From Halichoerus grypus (lineage: Eukaryota; Chordata; Mammalia; Carnivora; Phocidae): a stretch of 64,000 bases of DNA. The stretch lies in NCBI RefSeq assembly GCF_964656455.1, contig NC_135714.1, positions 165,680,243 through 165,744,242 of the forward strand, written 5' to 3'. The position numbers were made by a program, and so were the translations under genes. Under the pieces are notes generated by a model. That model worked only from the letters and a program-made list of their open reading frames with translations, ran no database searches and had not been told where the DNA came from. Shown here one piece after another: positions 36,379 through 50,700 of the stretch (position 1 is the first letter of the stretch; every line of letters begins with the position of its first letter).

Positions 36379-37086
36379 AATGTCCACAATAGCCAAACTG
36401 TGGAAAGAGCCAAGATGTCCACCAACAGATGAATGGATAAAGAAGAGGGGGTATATATATATATATATATACAATGGAATATTATGCAGCCATCAAAAGG
36501 AATGAGATCTTGCCATCTGCAACGACGTGGATGGAACTGGAGGGTATCATGCTGAGTGAAATAAGTCAAACAGAGAAAGACATGTATCATATGACCTCAC
36601 TGATATGAGGAATTCTTAATCTCAGGAAACAAACTGAGGGTTGCTGGAGTGGGGGCTGGGGTGGGAGGGATGGGGTCACTGGGTGTTGGACACTGGGGAG
36701 GGTATGTGTTCTGGTAAGCGCTGTGAATTGTGCAAGACTGTTGAATCTCAGATCTGTACCTCTGAAACAAATAATGCAATATATGTTAAGAAAGAAAAAA
36801 AGAAGAAGAAGAATGTAGCAGGAGGGGAAGAATGAAGGGGGGAAAATCGGAGGGGGAAAAGAACCATGAGAGACGATGGACTCTGAAAAACAAACTGAGG
36901 GTTCTAGAGGGGAGGGGGGTGGGAGGATGGGTTAGCCTGGTGATGGGTATTGAGCAGGGCACGATCTGCATGGAGCACTGGGTGATATGCACAAACAATG
37001 AATCATGGAACACTATATCTAAAACTAATGATGTAATGTATGGTGATTAACATAACAATAAAAACATTTAATAATAATAATAATAA
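36379..37086 (+). mobile_element. 5'-truncated L1, copy 8 (divergent variants)
   Basis: A 708-bp copy with (TA)10 and the gaaaagaacc form. Three changes set it apart from the other 12 copies: ttgccatctgc near 36511 (others ttgccctctgc), gctgagtgaaa near 36551 (others gctgagcgaaa) and tatggtgatt near 37040 (others tatggggatt). As far as I recall, the last two and the A of the first match typical dispersed carnivoran L1s, suggesting either retained ancestral states or conversion by another L1. Confidence 0.95.
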
Positions 37087-40000
37087 AGAACGCTTGCTAT
37101 TAGACTTCCATGCAAAAGTGGGGCCGCAGTGCTAGCTTCATGAAACAAGTGGGGAGTCGTGTTCTGTCTTCTGCCGGGGCCTGAGTCCCACACGGAAAAT
37201 GGGTCTGGACTCCCTTGCAGTGCTCTCACGCACGCACACAACAAAATGCTGCCACCCTCAGGAGCAGCTGTTTTACCTGCAGCACAGGCTCTCAACCGAG
37301 TTTTTCCTTCGAGTTAGGTGGCTGTGTTTAAGCCTGCACACACACCCTGGGCAATGGTACTAGCCCCATAACCATGATGTGATTTGAGAGCTGCCTTCTG
37401 TACCGGCCTGTCTCTCCCCGATATTACGATATTGAAACCGTCCCAGGGCTCTCAGCCACAGTACACCCTAAACTGCTTCGCCCACACAGAGGTCGACGGT
37501 AGCTAAAGCACGGCTTCTCTACAGTGTTGTTTCTTCGAGTTAGAACGCTAGCTATTAGACTTCCATGCAAAAGTGGGGCTGCCGTGCTAGCGTGATGAAA
37601 CACATGGGGAGTCGTGTTCTGCCTTTCGCTGGGGCCTGAGTCTCACTCGCAAAAAGCTTTGGACTCCCTTGCAGTGCTCTCACGCACGCACACAACAAAA
37701 TGCTTGCACCCTCAGGAGCAGCTCTTTTACCTGCAGCACAGGCTCTCTACCGAGTTTTTCCTTCGAGTTAGGTGGCTGTGTTTAAGCCTGCACACACCCA
37801 CGGGGCAACGGAACTAGCCCCATAACCACGTAGTGAGTTCAGATCTGCCTTATGTGCCAGCCTGTCTCTCCCCCGATATTATGAAATGGAAACCGTCCCC
37901 AGGCTCTCAGCCACAGTACACCCTAAACTGCTTCGCCCACAGAGAGGTCGACGGTAGCTAAAGCACGGTTTCTCTACAGTGTTGTTTCTCCGAGTTAGAA
38001 AGCTAGCTGTTAGACTTCCATGCAAAAGTGGGGCCGCAGTCCTAGCTTCATGGAGCAAGTGGGGAGTCGTGTTCTGGCTTCTTCCGGGGCCTGGGTCTCA
38101 CAAGGAAAATGCTTTTGGACTCACTTGCAGTGCGCTCACGCATGCACACAGCAAAATGCGTCCACCCTGAGGCATGGCTCTTTTAGCCGAAGCAGGAATT
38201 CCCTACAGAGTTGTTCCTTTGAGTTAGGTGGTTGGCTTTAGGCCTGCAGGCACCCCCGGGGCAAGGGCACTAGCCTCATCAACCAGAGGTGACTTGAGAG
38301 CTGCCTTCCGCACCGGCCTGTTTCTCACTCCATTTCACGCCTGGGACCCTTTCCCCGGTCTCTCGTACACGAGCAGGGTCAAATTCCTCCTGCTTCAGGA
38401 ACGGCAATGTTAACTCAAGCGCAGTCACTCTAGAGGATTGATTCTTGGTGTTAGTAGCCTGGGAACTAGGCATCCAGGCACACAGGGTACAGCAGTGCTA
38501 ATCTCCTCAAACAAGAGGTGAGTCGACAGCAGCCTTCCTTCCAGGCCTGCTTCTCACTCCGAGTTACGTTTAGGTTCCATTTCTCATGCTTTCACAAAAA
38601 CACACAACAGATGAAGTGCACGCTCAGGAAGGGCGATCTTTGCTGAGGCACGGGTTCTCTACAGTTTTGTTCCTTTGCGTTGCGTGGATGGCACTGAGGA
38701 CTCCACGCACACACGGGAGAGCCGATCTAGTTTCCCGAAACAAGAGTTGAGTCCATAGGGGCCTTCTGCCCATGCTTATTTCTCCCTCCGAATTCGGCTG
38801 GGACTCCTTCCCCAGGTTTGCACTCAAGCAGACTTGAAAATGCTGCCACCCTGTGGAGAGGCGAACGAGCTGAAGCTGGGGTTCTTGAGCGGCTTCTTTC
38901 TGCCAAATCAGGGTGGAGCCCTTAGCATTCCTATGCACACATGGAGCCGAAGTGTTAGCTTCAGGTAACAAGAGCTGAGTCGAGAGGAGCCTTCTGGCCC
39001 GGACTCCTTCTCCCTCGGTTTCACGTAAGGAACCCGTTCCTCAGGCTCTCACCCACGGTAGCCTGGAAAGTGCTTCCTCCCTCAGAGAGGTGGATGGTAG
39101 CTAAAGCACGGTTTCTCTACCGTGTTGTTTCTTCCAGGGAGAACGCTAGCGATTAGATTTCCATGCAAAAGTAGGGCCGCAGTGCTAGCTAAATGAAACA
39201 CACGGGGAGTCGTCTTCTGCCTTTTGCTGGGGCCTGAGTCTCACTCGCAGAAACTTTGGACTCCCTTGCAGTCCTCTCACGCACGCACACAACCAAATGC
39301 TTCCACCCTCAGGAGCGGCTGTTTGAGCTGAAGCACGGATTCTCTACCGTGTTTTTCCTTTGAGTTAGGTGGCTGTCTTTCAGCCTGCACACACACCCAG
39401 GGCAACGGTACTAGCCCCATAACCATGATGTGAGTTGAGAGCTGCCTTCTGTACCGGCCTGTCTCTCCCCCGATTTTACAAAATGGAAAATGTCCCCAGG
39501 CTCTCAGCCACAGTACACCCTAAACTGCTTCGCCCACAGAGAGGTCGACGGTAGCTAAAGCACGGTTTCTCTACTGTGTAGTTTCTTCGAGTTAGAACGC
39601 TAGCTCTTAGACTTCCATGCAAATGTGGGGCTGCCGTGCTAGCTTGGTAAAACACATGGGGAGTCGTGTTCTGCCTTTCGCTGGGGCCTGAGTCTCACTC
39701 GCAAAATGCTTTGGACTCCCTTGCAGTGCTCTCACGCACGCACACAACAAAAGGCTTCCACCCTTAGGAGCAGCTGTTTTACCTGCAGCTCGGATTCCCT
39801 ACCGAGTTTTTCCTTCGAGTTAAGTGGCTGTCTTTAAGCCTGCACACACCCACGGGGCAACGGAACTAGCCCCTTAAGCATGTAGTGAGTTGAGAGCTGC
39901 CTTCTGTACCGGACTGTCTCTCCCCCTATATTCCGAAATGGAAACCGTCCCCAGGCTGCCAGCCACAGTACACCCTAAACTGCTTCGCCCACACAGAGGT

Positions 40001-41718
40001 CGACGGTAGCTAAAGCACGGCTTCTCTACAGTGTTGTTTCTTCGACTTAGAACGCTAGCTATTAGACTTCCCTGAAAAGTGGCGCTGCCGTGCTAGCTTG
40101 ATGAAACACATGGGGAGTGGTGTTCTGCCTTTCGCTGGGGCCTGAGTCTCACTCGCAGAAAGCTTTGGACTCCCTTGCAGTGCTCTCACGCACGCACACA
40201 ACAAAATGCTTCCACCCTCAGGAGCAGCTGTTTTACCTGCAGCACAGGCTCTCTACCGAGTTTTTCCTTCGAGTTAGGTGGCTGTGTTTCAGCCTGCACA
40301 CACACCCTGGGCAACGGTAGTAGCCCCATAACCATGATGTGAGTTGAGAGCTGCCTTCTGTGCCGGCCTGTCCCTCCACCGATATTATGATATTGAAACC
40401 GTCCCAGGGCTCCCAACCTCAGTACACCCTAAACTGCTTCGCCCTCAGAGAGGTCGACGGTAGCTAAAGCACGGTTTCTCTACAGTGTTGTTTCTCCGAG
40501 TTAGAAAGCTAACTATCAGACTTCCATGCAAAAGTGGGGCCGCAGTATTAGATTCATGGAGCAAGTGGGGAGTCGTGTTCTGGCTTCTTCTGGGGCCTGG
40601 GTCTCACAAGGAAAATGCTTTTGGACTCACTTGCTGTGCACTCACGCATGCACACCACACAATGCGTCCACCCTGAGGCATGGCTCTTTTAGCCGAAGCA
40701 GGAATTCTCTACAGAGTTGTTCCTTTGAGTTAGGCGGTTGGCTTATGGCCTGCAGGAACACACGGGGCAAGGGTACTGGCCTCATAAACAAGAGGTGAGT
40801 TGAGAGCTGCCTTCCGCACCGGCCTGTTTCTCACTCCATTTCACGTATGGGACCCTTTCCCCGGTCTCTCATACACGAACACTATACCACTCCTGCGGCT
40901 TCAGGAACTGCAATGTTAGCTAAAGCGCAGTAAAGCTACAGCATTGATTCTTGGTGTTAGTAGTCTGGTAGGCGAATGAGCTGCACCTGGGATTCTTGAC
41001 AGGCTTGTTTCTTCCCAGTCAGTGTCGAGCACATAGCATTCCAAGCACACATGGAGCAGTAGTGTTAGCTTCAGGTAGCAAGAGCTGAGTCCAGAGGTGC
41101 CTTCTGCCCGGACCTATTTCTCCCTTGGTTTCACGTATGGAACCCGTTCCCCAGGCTCTCAGCCACGGTACTCCGTGTAATACTTCCTCCATCTAGAGGT
41201 CGACGGTAGCTAAAGCAGGGTTTCTCTACAGTGTTGTTTCTTCGAGTTAGAACACTAGCTGTTAGACTTCCATGCAAAAGTGGGGCTGCCGTGCTAGCGT
41301 GATGAAACACATGGGGAGTCGTGTTCTGCCTTCTGCTGGGGCCTGAGGCTCACTCACAAAAAGCTTTGGACTCCCTTGCAGGGCTCTCATGCACGCACAC
41401 AACATAATGTTTCCACCTTCAAGAGCGGCTCTTTTAGCTGAAGCATGGATTCTCCAGCGAGTTTTTCCTTCGAGTTAGGCGGTTTTCATGAAGCCTGCAC
41501 ACACACCCGGGGCAACGGTACTAGCCCCATAACCATGGTGTGAGTTGAGAGCTGCCTTCTCTCCGGGCTGTCCCTCCCTCGATTTTAGGAAACGGAACCC
41601 GTCCCCAGGCTCTCACCCACCGTACACCCTAAACTGCTTCCTCCCACACAGAGGTCGTCGGTAGCTAAAGCACGGTTTCTCTTCAGTGTTGTTTCTCCGA
41701 GTTAGAACGCTTGCTATT
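36379..41718 (+). repeat. Macrosatellite unit U8 (complete, 5340 bp)
   Basis: Complete unit with (TA)10, the longest full unit. Its L1 carries three variants absent from the other copies (see its L1 entry). The satellite part shares ctccgagttagaaag near 40492 with U6 and U7, and cacgcctggg near 38335 with U6. Private changes include atcagggtgg near 38907 and aatgtttcc near 41406. Confidence 0.97.
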
Positions 41719-42420
41719 AATGTCCACAATAGCCAAACTGTGGAAAGAGCCAAGATGTCCACCAACAGATGAATGGATAAAGAAGAGGGGGTATATATAT
41801 ATATACAATGGAATATTATGCAGCCATCAAAAGGAATGAGATCTTGCCCTCTGCAACGACGTGGATGGAACTGGAGGGTATCATGCTGAGCGAAATAAGT
41901 CAAACAGAGAAAGACATGTATCATATGACCTCACTGATATGAGGAATTCTTAATCTCAGGAAACAAACTGAGGGTTGCTGGAGTGGGGGCTGGGGTGGGA
42001 GGGATGGGGTCACTGGGTGTTGGACACTGGGGAGGGTATGTGTTCTGGTAAGCGCTGTGAATTGTGCAAGACTGTTGAATCTCAGATCTGTACCTCTGAA
42101 ACAAATAATGCAATATATGTTAAGAAAGAAAAAAAGAAGAAGAAGAATGTAGCAGGAGGGGAAGAATGAAGGGGGGAAAATCGGAGGGGGAGAAGAACCA
42201 TGAGAGACGATGGACTCTGAAAAACAAACTGAGGGTTCTAGAGGGGAGGGGGGTGGGAGGATGGGTTAGCCTGGTGATGGGTATTGAGCAGGGCACGATC
42301 TGCATGGAGCACTGGGTGATATGCACAAACAATGAATCATGGAACACTATATCTAAAACTAATGATGTAATGTATGGGGATTAACATAACAATAAAAACA
42401 TTTAATAATAATAATAATAA
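41719..42420 (+). mobile_element. 5'-truncated L1, copy 9
   Basis: A 702-bp copy with (TA)7 and the gagaagaacc form. The ORF2 tail is frameshifted. The right duplication is at 42421-42435. Confidence 0.95.
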
Positions 42421-45400
42421 AGAACGCTTGCTATTAGACTTCCATGCAAAAGTGGGGCCGCAGTGCTAGCTTCATGAAACAAGTGGGGAGTCGTGTTCTG
42501 TCTTCTGCCGGGGCCTGAGTCCCACACGGAAAATGGGTCTGGACTCCCTTGCAGTGCTCTCACGCACGCACACGACAAAATGCTGCCACCCTCAGGAGCA
42601 GCTGTTTTACCTGCAGCACAGGCTCTCAACCGAGTTTTTCCTTCGAGTTAGGTGGCTGTGTTTAAGCCTGCACACACACCCTGGGCAATGGTACTAGCCC
42701 CATAACCATGATGTGAGTTGAGAGCTGCCTTCTGTACCGGCCTGTCTCTCCCCGATATTACGATCTTGAAACCGTCCCAGGGCTCTCAGCCACAGTACAC
42801 CCTAAACTGCTTCGCCCACACAGAGGTCGACGGTAGCTAAAGCACGGCTTCTCTACAGTGTTGTTTCTTCGACTTAGAACGCTAGCTATTAGACTTCCAT
42901 GCAAAAGTGGGGCTGCCGTGCTAGCGTGATGAAACACATGGGGAGTCGTGTTCTGCCTTTCGCTGGGGCCTGAGTCTCACTCGCAAAAAGCTTTGGACTC
43001 CCTTGCAGTGCTCTCACGCACGCACACAACAAAATGCTTGCACCCTCAGGAGCAGCTCTTTTACCTGCAGCACAGGCTCTCTACCGAGTTTTTCCTTCGA
43101 GTTAGGTGGCTGTGTTTAAGCCTGCACACACCCACGGGGCAACGGAACTAGCCCCATAACCACGTAGTGAGTTCAGATCTGCCTTATGTGCCAGCCTGTC
43201 TCTCCCCCGATATTATGAAATGGAAACCGTCCCCAGGCTCTCAGCCACAGTACACCCTAAACTGCTTCGCCCACAGAGAGGTCGACGGTAGCCAAAGCAC
43301 GGTTTCTCTACAGTGTTGTTTCTCCCGAGTTAGAAAGCTAGCTGTTAGACTTCCATGCAAAAGTGGGGCCGCAGTCCTAGCTTCATGGAGCAAGTGGGGA
43401 GTCGTGTTCTGGCTTCTTCCGGGGCCTGGGTCTCACAAGGAAAATGCTTTTGGACTCACTTGCAGTGCGCTCACGCATGCACACAGCAAAATGCGTCCAC
43501 CCTGAGGCATGGCTCTTTTAGCCGAAGCAGGAATTCCCTACAGAGTTGTTCCTTTGAGTTAGGTGGTTGGCTTTAGGCCTGCAGGCACCCCCGGGGCAAG
43601 GGCACTAGCCTCATCAACCAGAGGTGACTTGAGAGCTGCCTTCCGCACCGGCCTGTTTCTCACTCCATTTCACGTCTGGGACCCTTTCCCCGGTCTCTCG
43701 TACACGAGCAGGGTCAAATTCCTCCTGCTTCAGGAACGGCAATGTTAACTCAAGCGCAGTCACTCGAGAGGATTGATTCTTGGTGTTAGTAGCCTGGGAA
43801 CTAGGCATCCAGGCACACAGGGTACAGCAGTGCTAATCTCCTCAAACAAGAGGTGAGTCGACAGCAGCCTTCCTTCCAGGCCTGCTTCTCACTCCGAGTT
43901 ACGTTTAGGTTCCATTTCTCATGCTTTCACAAAAACACACAACAGATGAAGTGCACGCTCAGGAAGGGCGATCTTTGCTGAGGCACGGGTTCTCTACAGT
44001 TTTGTTCCTTTGCGTTGCGTGGATGGCACTGAGGACTCCACGCACACACGGGAGAGCCGATCTAGTTTCCCGAAATAAGAGTTGAGTCCATAGGGGCCTT
44101 CTGCCCATGCTTATTTCTCCCTCCGAATTCGGCTGGGACTCCTTCCCCAGGTTTGCACTCAAGCAGACTTGAAAATGCTGCCACCCTGTGGAGAGGCGAA
44201 CGAGCTGAAGCTGGGCTTCTTGAGCGGCTTCTTTCTGCCAAATCAGTGTGGAGCCCTTAGCATTCCTATGCACACATGGAGCCGAAGTGTTAGCTTCAGG
44301 TAACAAGAGCTGAGTCGAGAGGAGCCTTCTGGCCCGGACTCCTTCTCCCTCGGTTTCACGTAAGGAACCCGTTCCTCAGGCTCTCACCCACGGTAGCCTG
44401 GAAAGTGCTTCCTCCCTCAGAGAGGTGGATGGTAGCTAAAGCACGGTTTCTCTACCGTGTTGTTTCTTCCAGGGAGAACGCTAGCGATTAGATTTCCATG
44501 CAAAAGTAGGGCCGCAGTGCTAGCTAAATGAAACACACGGGGAGTCGTCTTCTGCCTTTTGCTGGGGCCTGAGTCTCACTCGCAGAAACTTTGGACTCCC
44601 TTGCAGTCCTCTCACGCACGCACACAACCAAATGCTTCCACCCTCAGGAGCGGCTGTTTGAGCTGAAGCACGGATTCTCTACCGTGTTTTTCCTTTGAGT
44701 TAGGTGGCTGTCTTTCAGCCTGCACACACACCCAGGGCAACGGTACTAGCCCCATAACCATGATGTGAGTTGAGAGCTGCCTTCTGTACCGGCCTGTCTC
44801 TCCCCCGATTTTACAAAATGGAAAATGTCCCCAGGCTCTCAGCCACAGTACACCCTAAACTGCTTCGCCCACAGAGAGGTCGACGGTAGCTAAAGCACGG
44901 TTTCTCTACTGTGTAGTTTCTTCGAGTTAGAACGCTAGCTCTTAGACTTCCATGCAAATGTGGGGCTGCCGTGCTAGCTTGGTAAAACACATGGGGAGTC
45001 GTGTTCTGCCTTTCGCTGGGGCCTGAGTCTCACTCGCAAAATGCTTTGGACTCCCTTGCAGTGCTCTCACGCACGCACACAACAAAAGGCTTCCACCCTT
45101 AGGAGCAGCTGTTTTACCTGCAGCTCGGATTCCCTACCGAGTTTTTCCTTCGAGTTAAGTGGCTGTCTTTAAGCCTGCACACACCCACGGGGCAACGGAA
45201 CTAGCCCCTTAAGCATGTAGTGAGTTGAGAGCTGCCTTCTGTACCGGACTGTCTCTCCCCCTATATTCCGAAATGGAAACCGTCCCCAGGCTGCCAGCCA
45301 CAGTACACCCTAAACTGCTTCGCCCACACAGAGGTCGACGGTAGCTAAAGCACGGCTTCTCTACAGTGTTGTTTCTTCGACTTAGAACGCTAGCTATTAG

Positions 45401-47053
45401 ACTTCCCTGAAAAGTGGCGCTGCCGTGCTAGCTTGATGAAACACATGGGGAGTGGTGTTCTGCCTTTCGCTGGGGCCTGAGTCTCACTCGCAGAAAGCTT
45501 TGGACTCCCTTGCAGTGCTCTCACGCACGCACACAACAAAATGCTTCCACCCTCAGGAGCAGCTGTTTTACCTGCAGCACAGGCTCTCTACCGAGTTTTT
45601 CCTTCGAGTTAGGTGGCTGTGTTTAAGCCTGCACACACACCCTGGGCAACGGTAGTAGCCCCATAACCATGATGTGAGTTGAGAGCTGCCTTCTGTGCCG
45701 GCCTGTCCCTCCACCGATATTATGATATTGAAACCGTCCCAGGGCTCCCAACCTCAGTACACCCTAAACTGCTTCGCCCTCAGAGAGGTCGACGGTAGCT
45801 AAAGCACGGTTTCTCTACAGTGTTGTTTCTTCGACTTAGAAAGCTAACTATCAGACTTCCATGCAAAAGTGGGGCCGCAGTATTAGATTCATGGAGCAAG
45901 TGGGGAGTCGTGTTCTGGCTTCTTCTGGGGCCTGGGTCTCACAAGGAAAATGCTTTTGGACTCACTTGCTGTGCACTCACGCATGCCCACCACACAATGC
46001 GTCCACCCTGAGGCATGGCTCTTTTAGCCGAAGCAGGAATTCTCTACAGAGTTGTTCCTTTGAGTTAGGCGGTTGGCTTATGGCCTGCAGGAACACACGG
46101 GGCAAGGGTACTGGCCTCATAAACAAGAGGTGAGTTGAGAGCTGCCTTCCGCACCGGCCTGTTTCTCACTCCATTTCACGTATGGGACCCTTTCCCCGGT
46201 CTCTCATACACGAACACTATACCACTCCTGCGGCTTCAGGAACTGCAATGTTAGCTAAAGCGCAGTAAAGCTACAGCATTGATTCTTGGTGTTAGTAGTC
46301 TGGTAGGCGAATGAGCTGCACCTGGGATTCTTGACAGGCTTGTTTCTTCCCAGTCAGTGTCGAGCACATAGCATTCCAAGCACACATGGAGCAGTAGTGT
46401 TAGCTTCAGGTAGCAAGAGCTGAGTCCAGAGGTGCCTTCTGCCCGGACCTATTTCTCCCTTGGTTTCACGTATGGAACCCGTTCCCCAGGCTCTCAGCCA
46501 CGGTACTCCGTGTAATACTTCCTCCATCTAGAGGTCGACGGTAGCTAAAGCAGGGTTTCTCTACAGTGTTGTTTCTTCGAGTTAGAACACTAGCTGTTAG
46601 ACTTCCATGCAAAAGTGGGGCTGCCGTGCTAGCGTGATGAAACACATGGGGAGTCGTGTTCTGCCTTCTGCTGGGGCCTGAGGCTCACTCACAAAAAGCT
46701 TTGGACTCCCTTGCAGGGCTCTCATGCACGCACACAACATAATGCTTCCACCTTCAAGAGCGGCTCTTTTAGCTGAAGCATGGATTCTCCAGCGAGTTTT
46801 TCCTTCGAGTTAGGCGGTTTTCATGAAGCCTGCACACACACCCGGGGCAACGGTACTAGCCCCATAACCATGGTGTGAGTTGAGAGCTGCCTTCTCTCCG
46901 GGCTGTCTCTCCCTCGATTTTAGGAAACGGAACCCGTCCCCAGGCTCTCACCCACCGTACACCCTAAACTGCTTCCTCCCACACAGAGGTCGTCGGTAGC
47001 TAAAGCACGGTTTCTCTTCAGTGTTGTTTCTCCGAGTTAGAACGCTTGCTATT
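41719..47053 (+). repeat. Macrosatellite unit U9 (complete, 5335 bp)
   Basis: Complete unit with (TA)7 plus the extra C of the ctcccgag type near 43323, shared with U1 and U3. A private ccgaaataag lies near 44071. Its 3' half begins the U9-U12 cluster, with gtgtttaagcc near 45620 where U1-U8 have gtgtttcagcc. It shares gcatgcccacc near 45981 with U1 and U10. Confidence 0.97.
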
Positions 47054-47755
47054 AATGTCCACAATAGCCAAACTGTGGAAAGAGCCAAGATGTCCACCAA
47101 CAGATGAATGGATAAAGAAGAGGGGGTATATATATATATACAATGGAATATTATGCAGCCATCAAAAGGAATGAGATCTTGCCCTCTGCAACGACGTGGA
47201 TGGAACTGGAGGGTATCATGCTGAGCGAAATAAGTCAAACAGAGAAAGACATGTATCATATGACCTCACTGATATGAGGAATTCTTAATCTCAGGAAACA
47301 AACTGAGGGTTGCTGGAGTGGGGGCTGGGGTGGGAGGGATGGGGTCACTGGGTGTTGGACACTGGGGAGGGTATGTGTTCTGGTAAGCGCTGTGAATTGT
47401 GCAAGACTGTTGAATCTCAGATCTGTACCTCTGAAACAAATAATGCAATATATGTTAAGAAAGAAAAAAAGAAGAAGAAGAATGTAGCAGGAGGGGAAGA
47501 ATGAAGGGGGGAAAATCGGAGGGGGAGAAGAACCATGAGAGACGATGGACTCTGAAAAACAAACTGAGGGTTCTAGAGGGGAGGGGGGTGGGAGGATGGG
47601 TTAGCCTGGTGATGGGTATTGAGCAGGGCACGATCTGCATGGAGCACTGGGTGATATGCACAAACAATGAATCATGGAACACTATATCTAAAACTAATGA
47701 TGTAATGTATGGGGATTAACATAACAATAAAAACATTTAATAATAATAATAATAA
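47054..47755 (+). mobile_element. 5'-truncated L1, copy 10
   Basis: A 702-bp copy with (TA)7 and the gagaagaacc form, the same state as copies 5 and 9 at both sites. The ORF2 tail is frameshifted. Confidence 0.95.
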
Positions 47756-50700
47756 AGAACGCTTGCTATTAGACTTCCATGCAAAAGTGGGGCCGCAGTG
47801 CTAGCTTCATGAAACAAGTGGGGAGTCGTGTTCTGTCTTCTGCCGGGGCCTGAGTCCCACACGGAAAATGGGTCTGGACTCCCTTGCAGTGCTCTCACGC
47901 ACGCACACAACAAAATGCTGCCACCCTCAGGAGCAGCTGTTTTACCTGCAGCACAGGCTCTCAACCGAGTTTTTCCTTCGAGTTAGGTGGCTGTGTTTAA
48001 GCCTGCACACACACCCTGGGCAATGGTACTAGCCCCATAACCATGATGTGATTTGAGAGCTGCCTTCTGTACCGGCCTGTCTCTCCCCGATATTACGATA
48101 TTGAAACCGTCCCAGGGCTCTCAGCCACAGTACACCCTAAACTGCTTCGCCCACACAGAGGTCGACGGTAGCTAAAGCACGGCTTCTCTACAGTGTTGTT
48201 TCTTCGAGTTAGAACGCTAGCTATTAGACTTCCATGCAAAAGTGGGGCTGCCGTGCTAGCGTGATGAAACACATGGGGAGTCGTGTTCTGCCTTTCGCTG
48301 GGGCCTGAGTCTCACTCGCAAAAAGCTTTGGACTCCCTTGCAGTGCTCTCACGCACGCACACAACAAAATGCTTGCACCCTCAGGAGCAGCTCTTTTACC
48401 TGCAGCACAGGCTCTCTACCGAGTTTTTCCTTCGAGTTAGGTGGCTGTGTTTAAGCCTGCACACACCCACGGGGCAACGGAACTAGCCCCATAACCATGT
48501 AGTGAGTTCAGATCTGCCTTATGTGCCAGCCTGTCTCTCCCCCGATATTATGAAATGGAAACCGTCCCCAGGCTCTCAGCCACAGTACACCCTAAACTGC
48601 TTCGCCCACAGAGAGGTCGACGGTAGCTAAAGCACGGTTTCTCTACAGTGTTGTTTCTCCGAGTTAGAAAGCTAGCTGTTAGACTTCCATGCAAAAGTGG
48701 GGCCGCAGTCCTAGCTTCATGGAGCAAGTGGGGAGTCGTGTTCTGGCTTCTTCCGGGGCCTGGGTCTCACAAGGAAAATGCTTTTGGACTCACTTGCAGT
48801 GCGCTCACGCATGCACACAGCAAAATGCGTCCACCCTGAGGCATGGCTCTTTTAGCCGAAGCAGGAATTCCCTACAGAGTTGTTCCTTTGAGTTAGGTGG
48901 TTGGCTTTAGGCCTGCAGGCACCCCCGGGGCAAGGGTACTAGCCTCATCAACCAGAGGTGACTTGAGAGCTGCCTTCCGCACCGGCCTGTTTCTCACTCC
49001 ATTTCACGTCTGGGACCCTTTCCCCGGTCTCTCGTACACGAGCAGGGTCAAATTCCTCCTGCTTCAGGAACGGCAATGTTAACTCAAGCGCAGTCACTCT
49101 AGAGGATTGATTCTTGGTGTTAGTAGCCTGGGAACTAGGCATCCAGGCACACAGGGTACAGCAGTGCTAATCTCCTCAAACAAGAGGTGAGTCGACAGCA
49201 GCCTTCCTTCCAGGCCTGCTTCTCACTCCGAGTTACGTTTAGGTTCCATTTCTCATGCTTTCACAAAAACACACAACAGATGAAGTGCACGCTCAGGAAG
49301 GGCGATCTTTGCTGAGGCACGGGTTCTCTACAGTTTTGTTCCTTTGCGTTGCGTGGATGGCACTGAGGACTCCACGCACACACGGGAGAGCCGATCTAGT
49401 TTCCCGAAACAAGAGTTGAGTCCATAGGGGCCTTCTGCCCATGCTTATTTCTCCCTCCGAATTCGGCTGGGACTCCTTCCCCAGGTTTGCACTCAAGCAG
49501 ACTTGAAAATGCTGCCACCCTGTGGAGAGGCGAACGAGCTGAAGCTGGGGTTCTTGAGCGGCTTCTTTCTGCCAAATCAGTGTGGAGCCCTTAGCATTCC
49601 TATGCACACATGGAGCCGAAGTGTTAGCTTCAGGTAACAAGAGCTGAGTCGAGAGGAGCCTTCTGGCCCGGACTCCTTCTCCCTCGGTTTCACGTAAGGA
49701 ACCCGTTCCTCAGGCTCTCACCCACGGTAGCCTGGAAAGTGCTTCCTCCCTCAGAGAGGTGGATGGTAGCTAAAGCACGGTTTCTCTACCGTGTTGTTTC
49801 TTCCAGGGAGAACGCTAGCGATTAGATTTCCATGCAAAAGTAGGGCCGCAGTGCTAGCTAAATGAAACACACGGGGAGTCGTCTTCTGCCTTTTGCTGGG
49901 GCCTGAGTCTCACTCGCAGAAACTTTGGACTCCCTTGCAGTCCTCTCACGCACGCACACAACCAAATGCTTCCACCCTCAGGAGCGGCTGTTTGAGCTGA
50001 AGCACGGATTCTCTACCGTGTTTTTCCTTTGAGTTAGGTGGCTGTCTTTCAGCCTGCACACACACCCAGGGCAACGGTACTAGCCCCATAACCATGATGT
50101 GAGTTGAGAGCTGCCTTCTGTACCGGCCTGTCTCTCCCCCGATTTTACAAAATGGAAAATGTCCCCAGGCTCTCAGCCACAGTACACCCTAAACTGCTTC
50201 GCCCACAGAGAGGTCGACGGTAGCTAAAGCACGGTTTCTCTACTGTGTAGTTTCTTCGAGTTAGAACGCTAGCTCTTAGACTTCCATGCAAATGTGGGGC
50301 TGCCGTGCTAGCTTGGTAAAACACATGGGGAGTCGTGTTCTGCCTTTCGCTGGGGCCTGAGTCTCACTCGCAAAATGCTTTGGACTCCCTTGCAGTGCTC
50401 TCACGCACGCACACAACAAAAGGCTTCCACCCTTAGGAGCAGCTGTTTTACCTGCAGCTCGGATTCCCTACCGAGTTTTTCCTTCGAGTTAAGTGGCTGT
50501 CTTTAAGCCTGCACACACCCACGGGGCAACGGAACTAGCCCCTTAAGCATGTAGTGAGTTGAGAGCTGCCTTCTGTACCGGACTGTCTCTCCCCCTATAT
50601 TCCGAAATGGAAACCGTCCCCAGGCTGCCAGCCACAGTACACCCTAAACTGCTTCGCCCACACAGAGGTCGACGGTAGCTAAAGCACGGCTTCTCTACAG

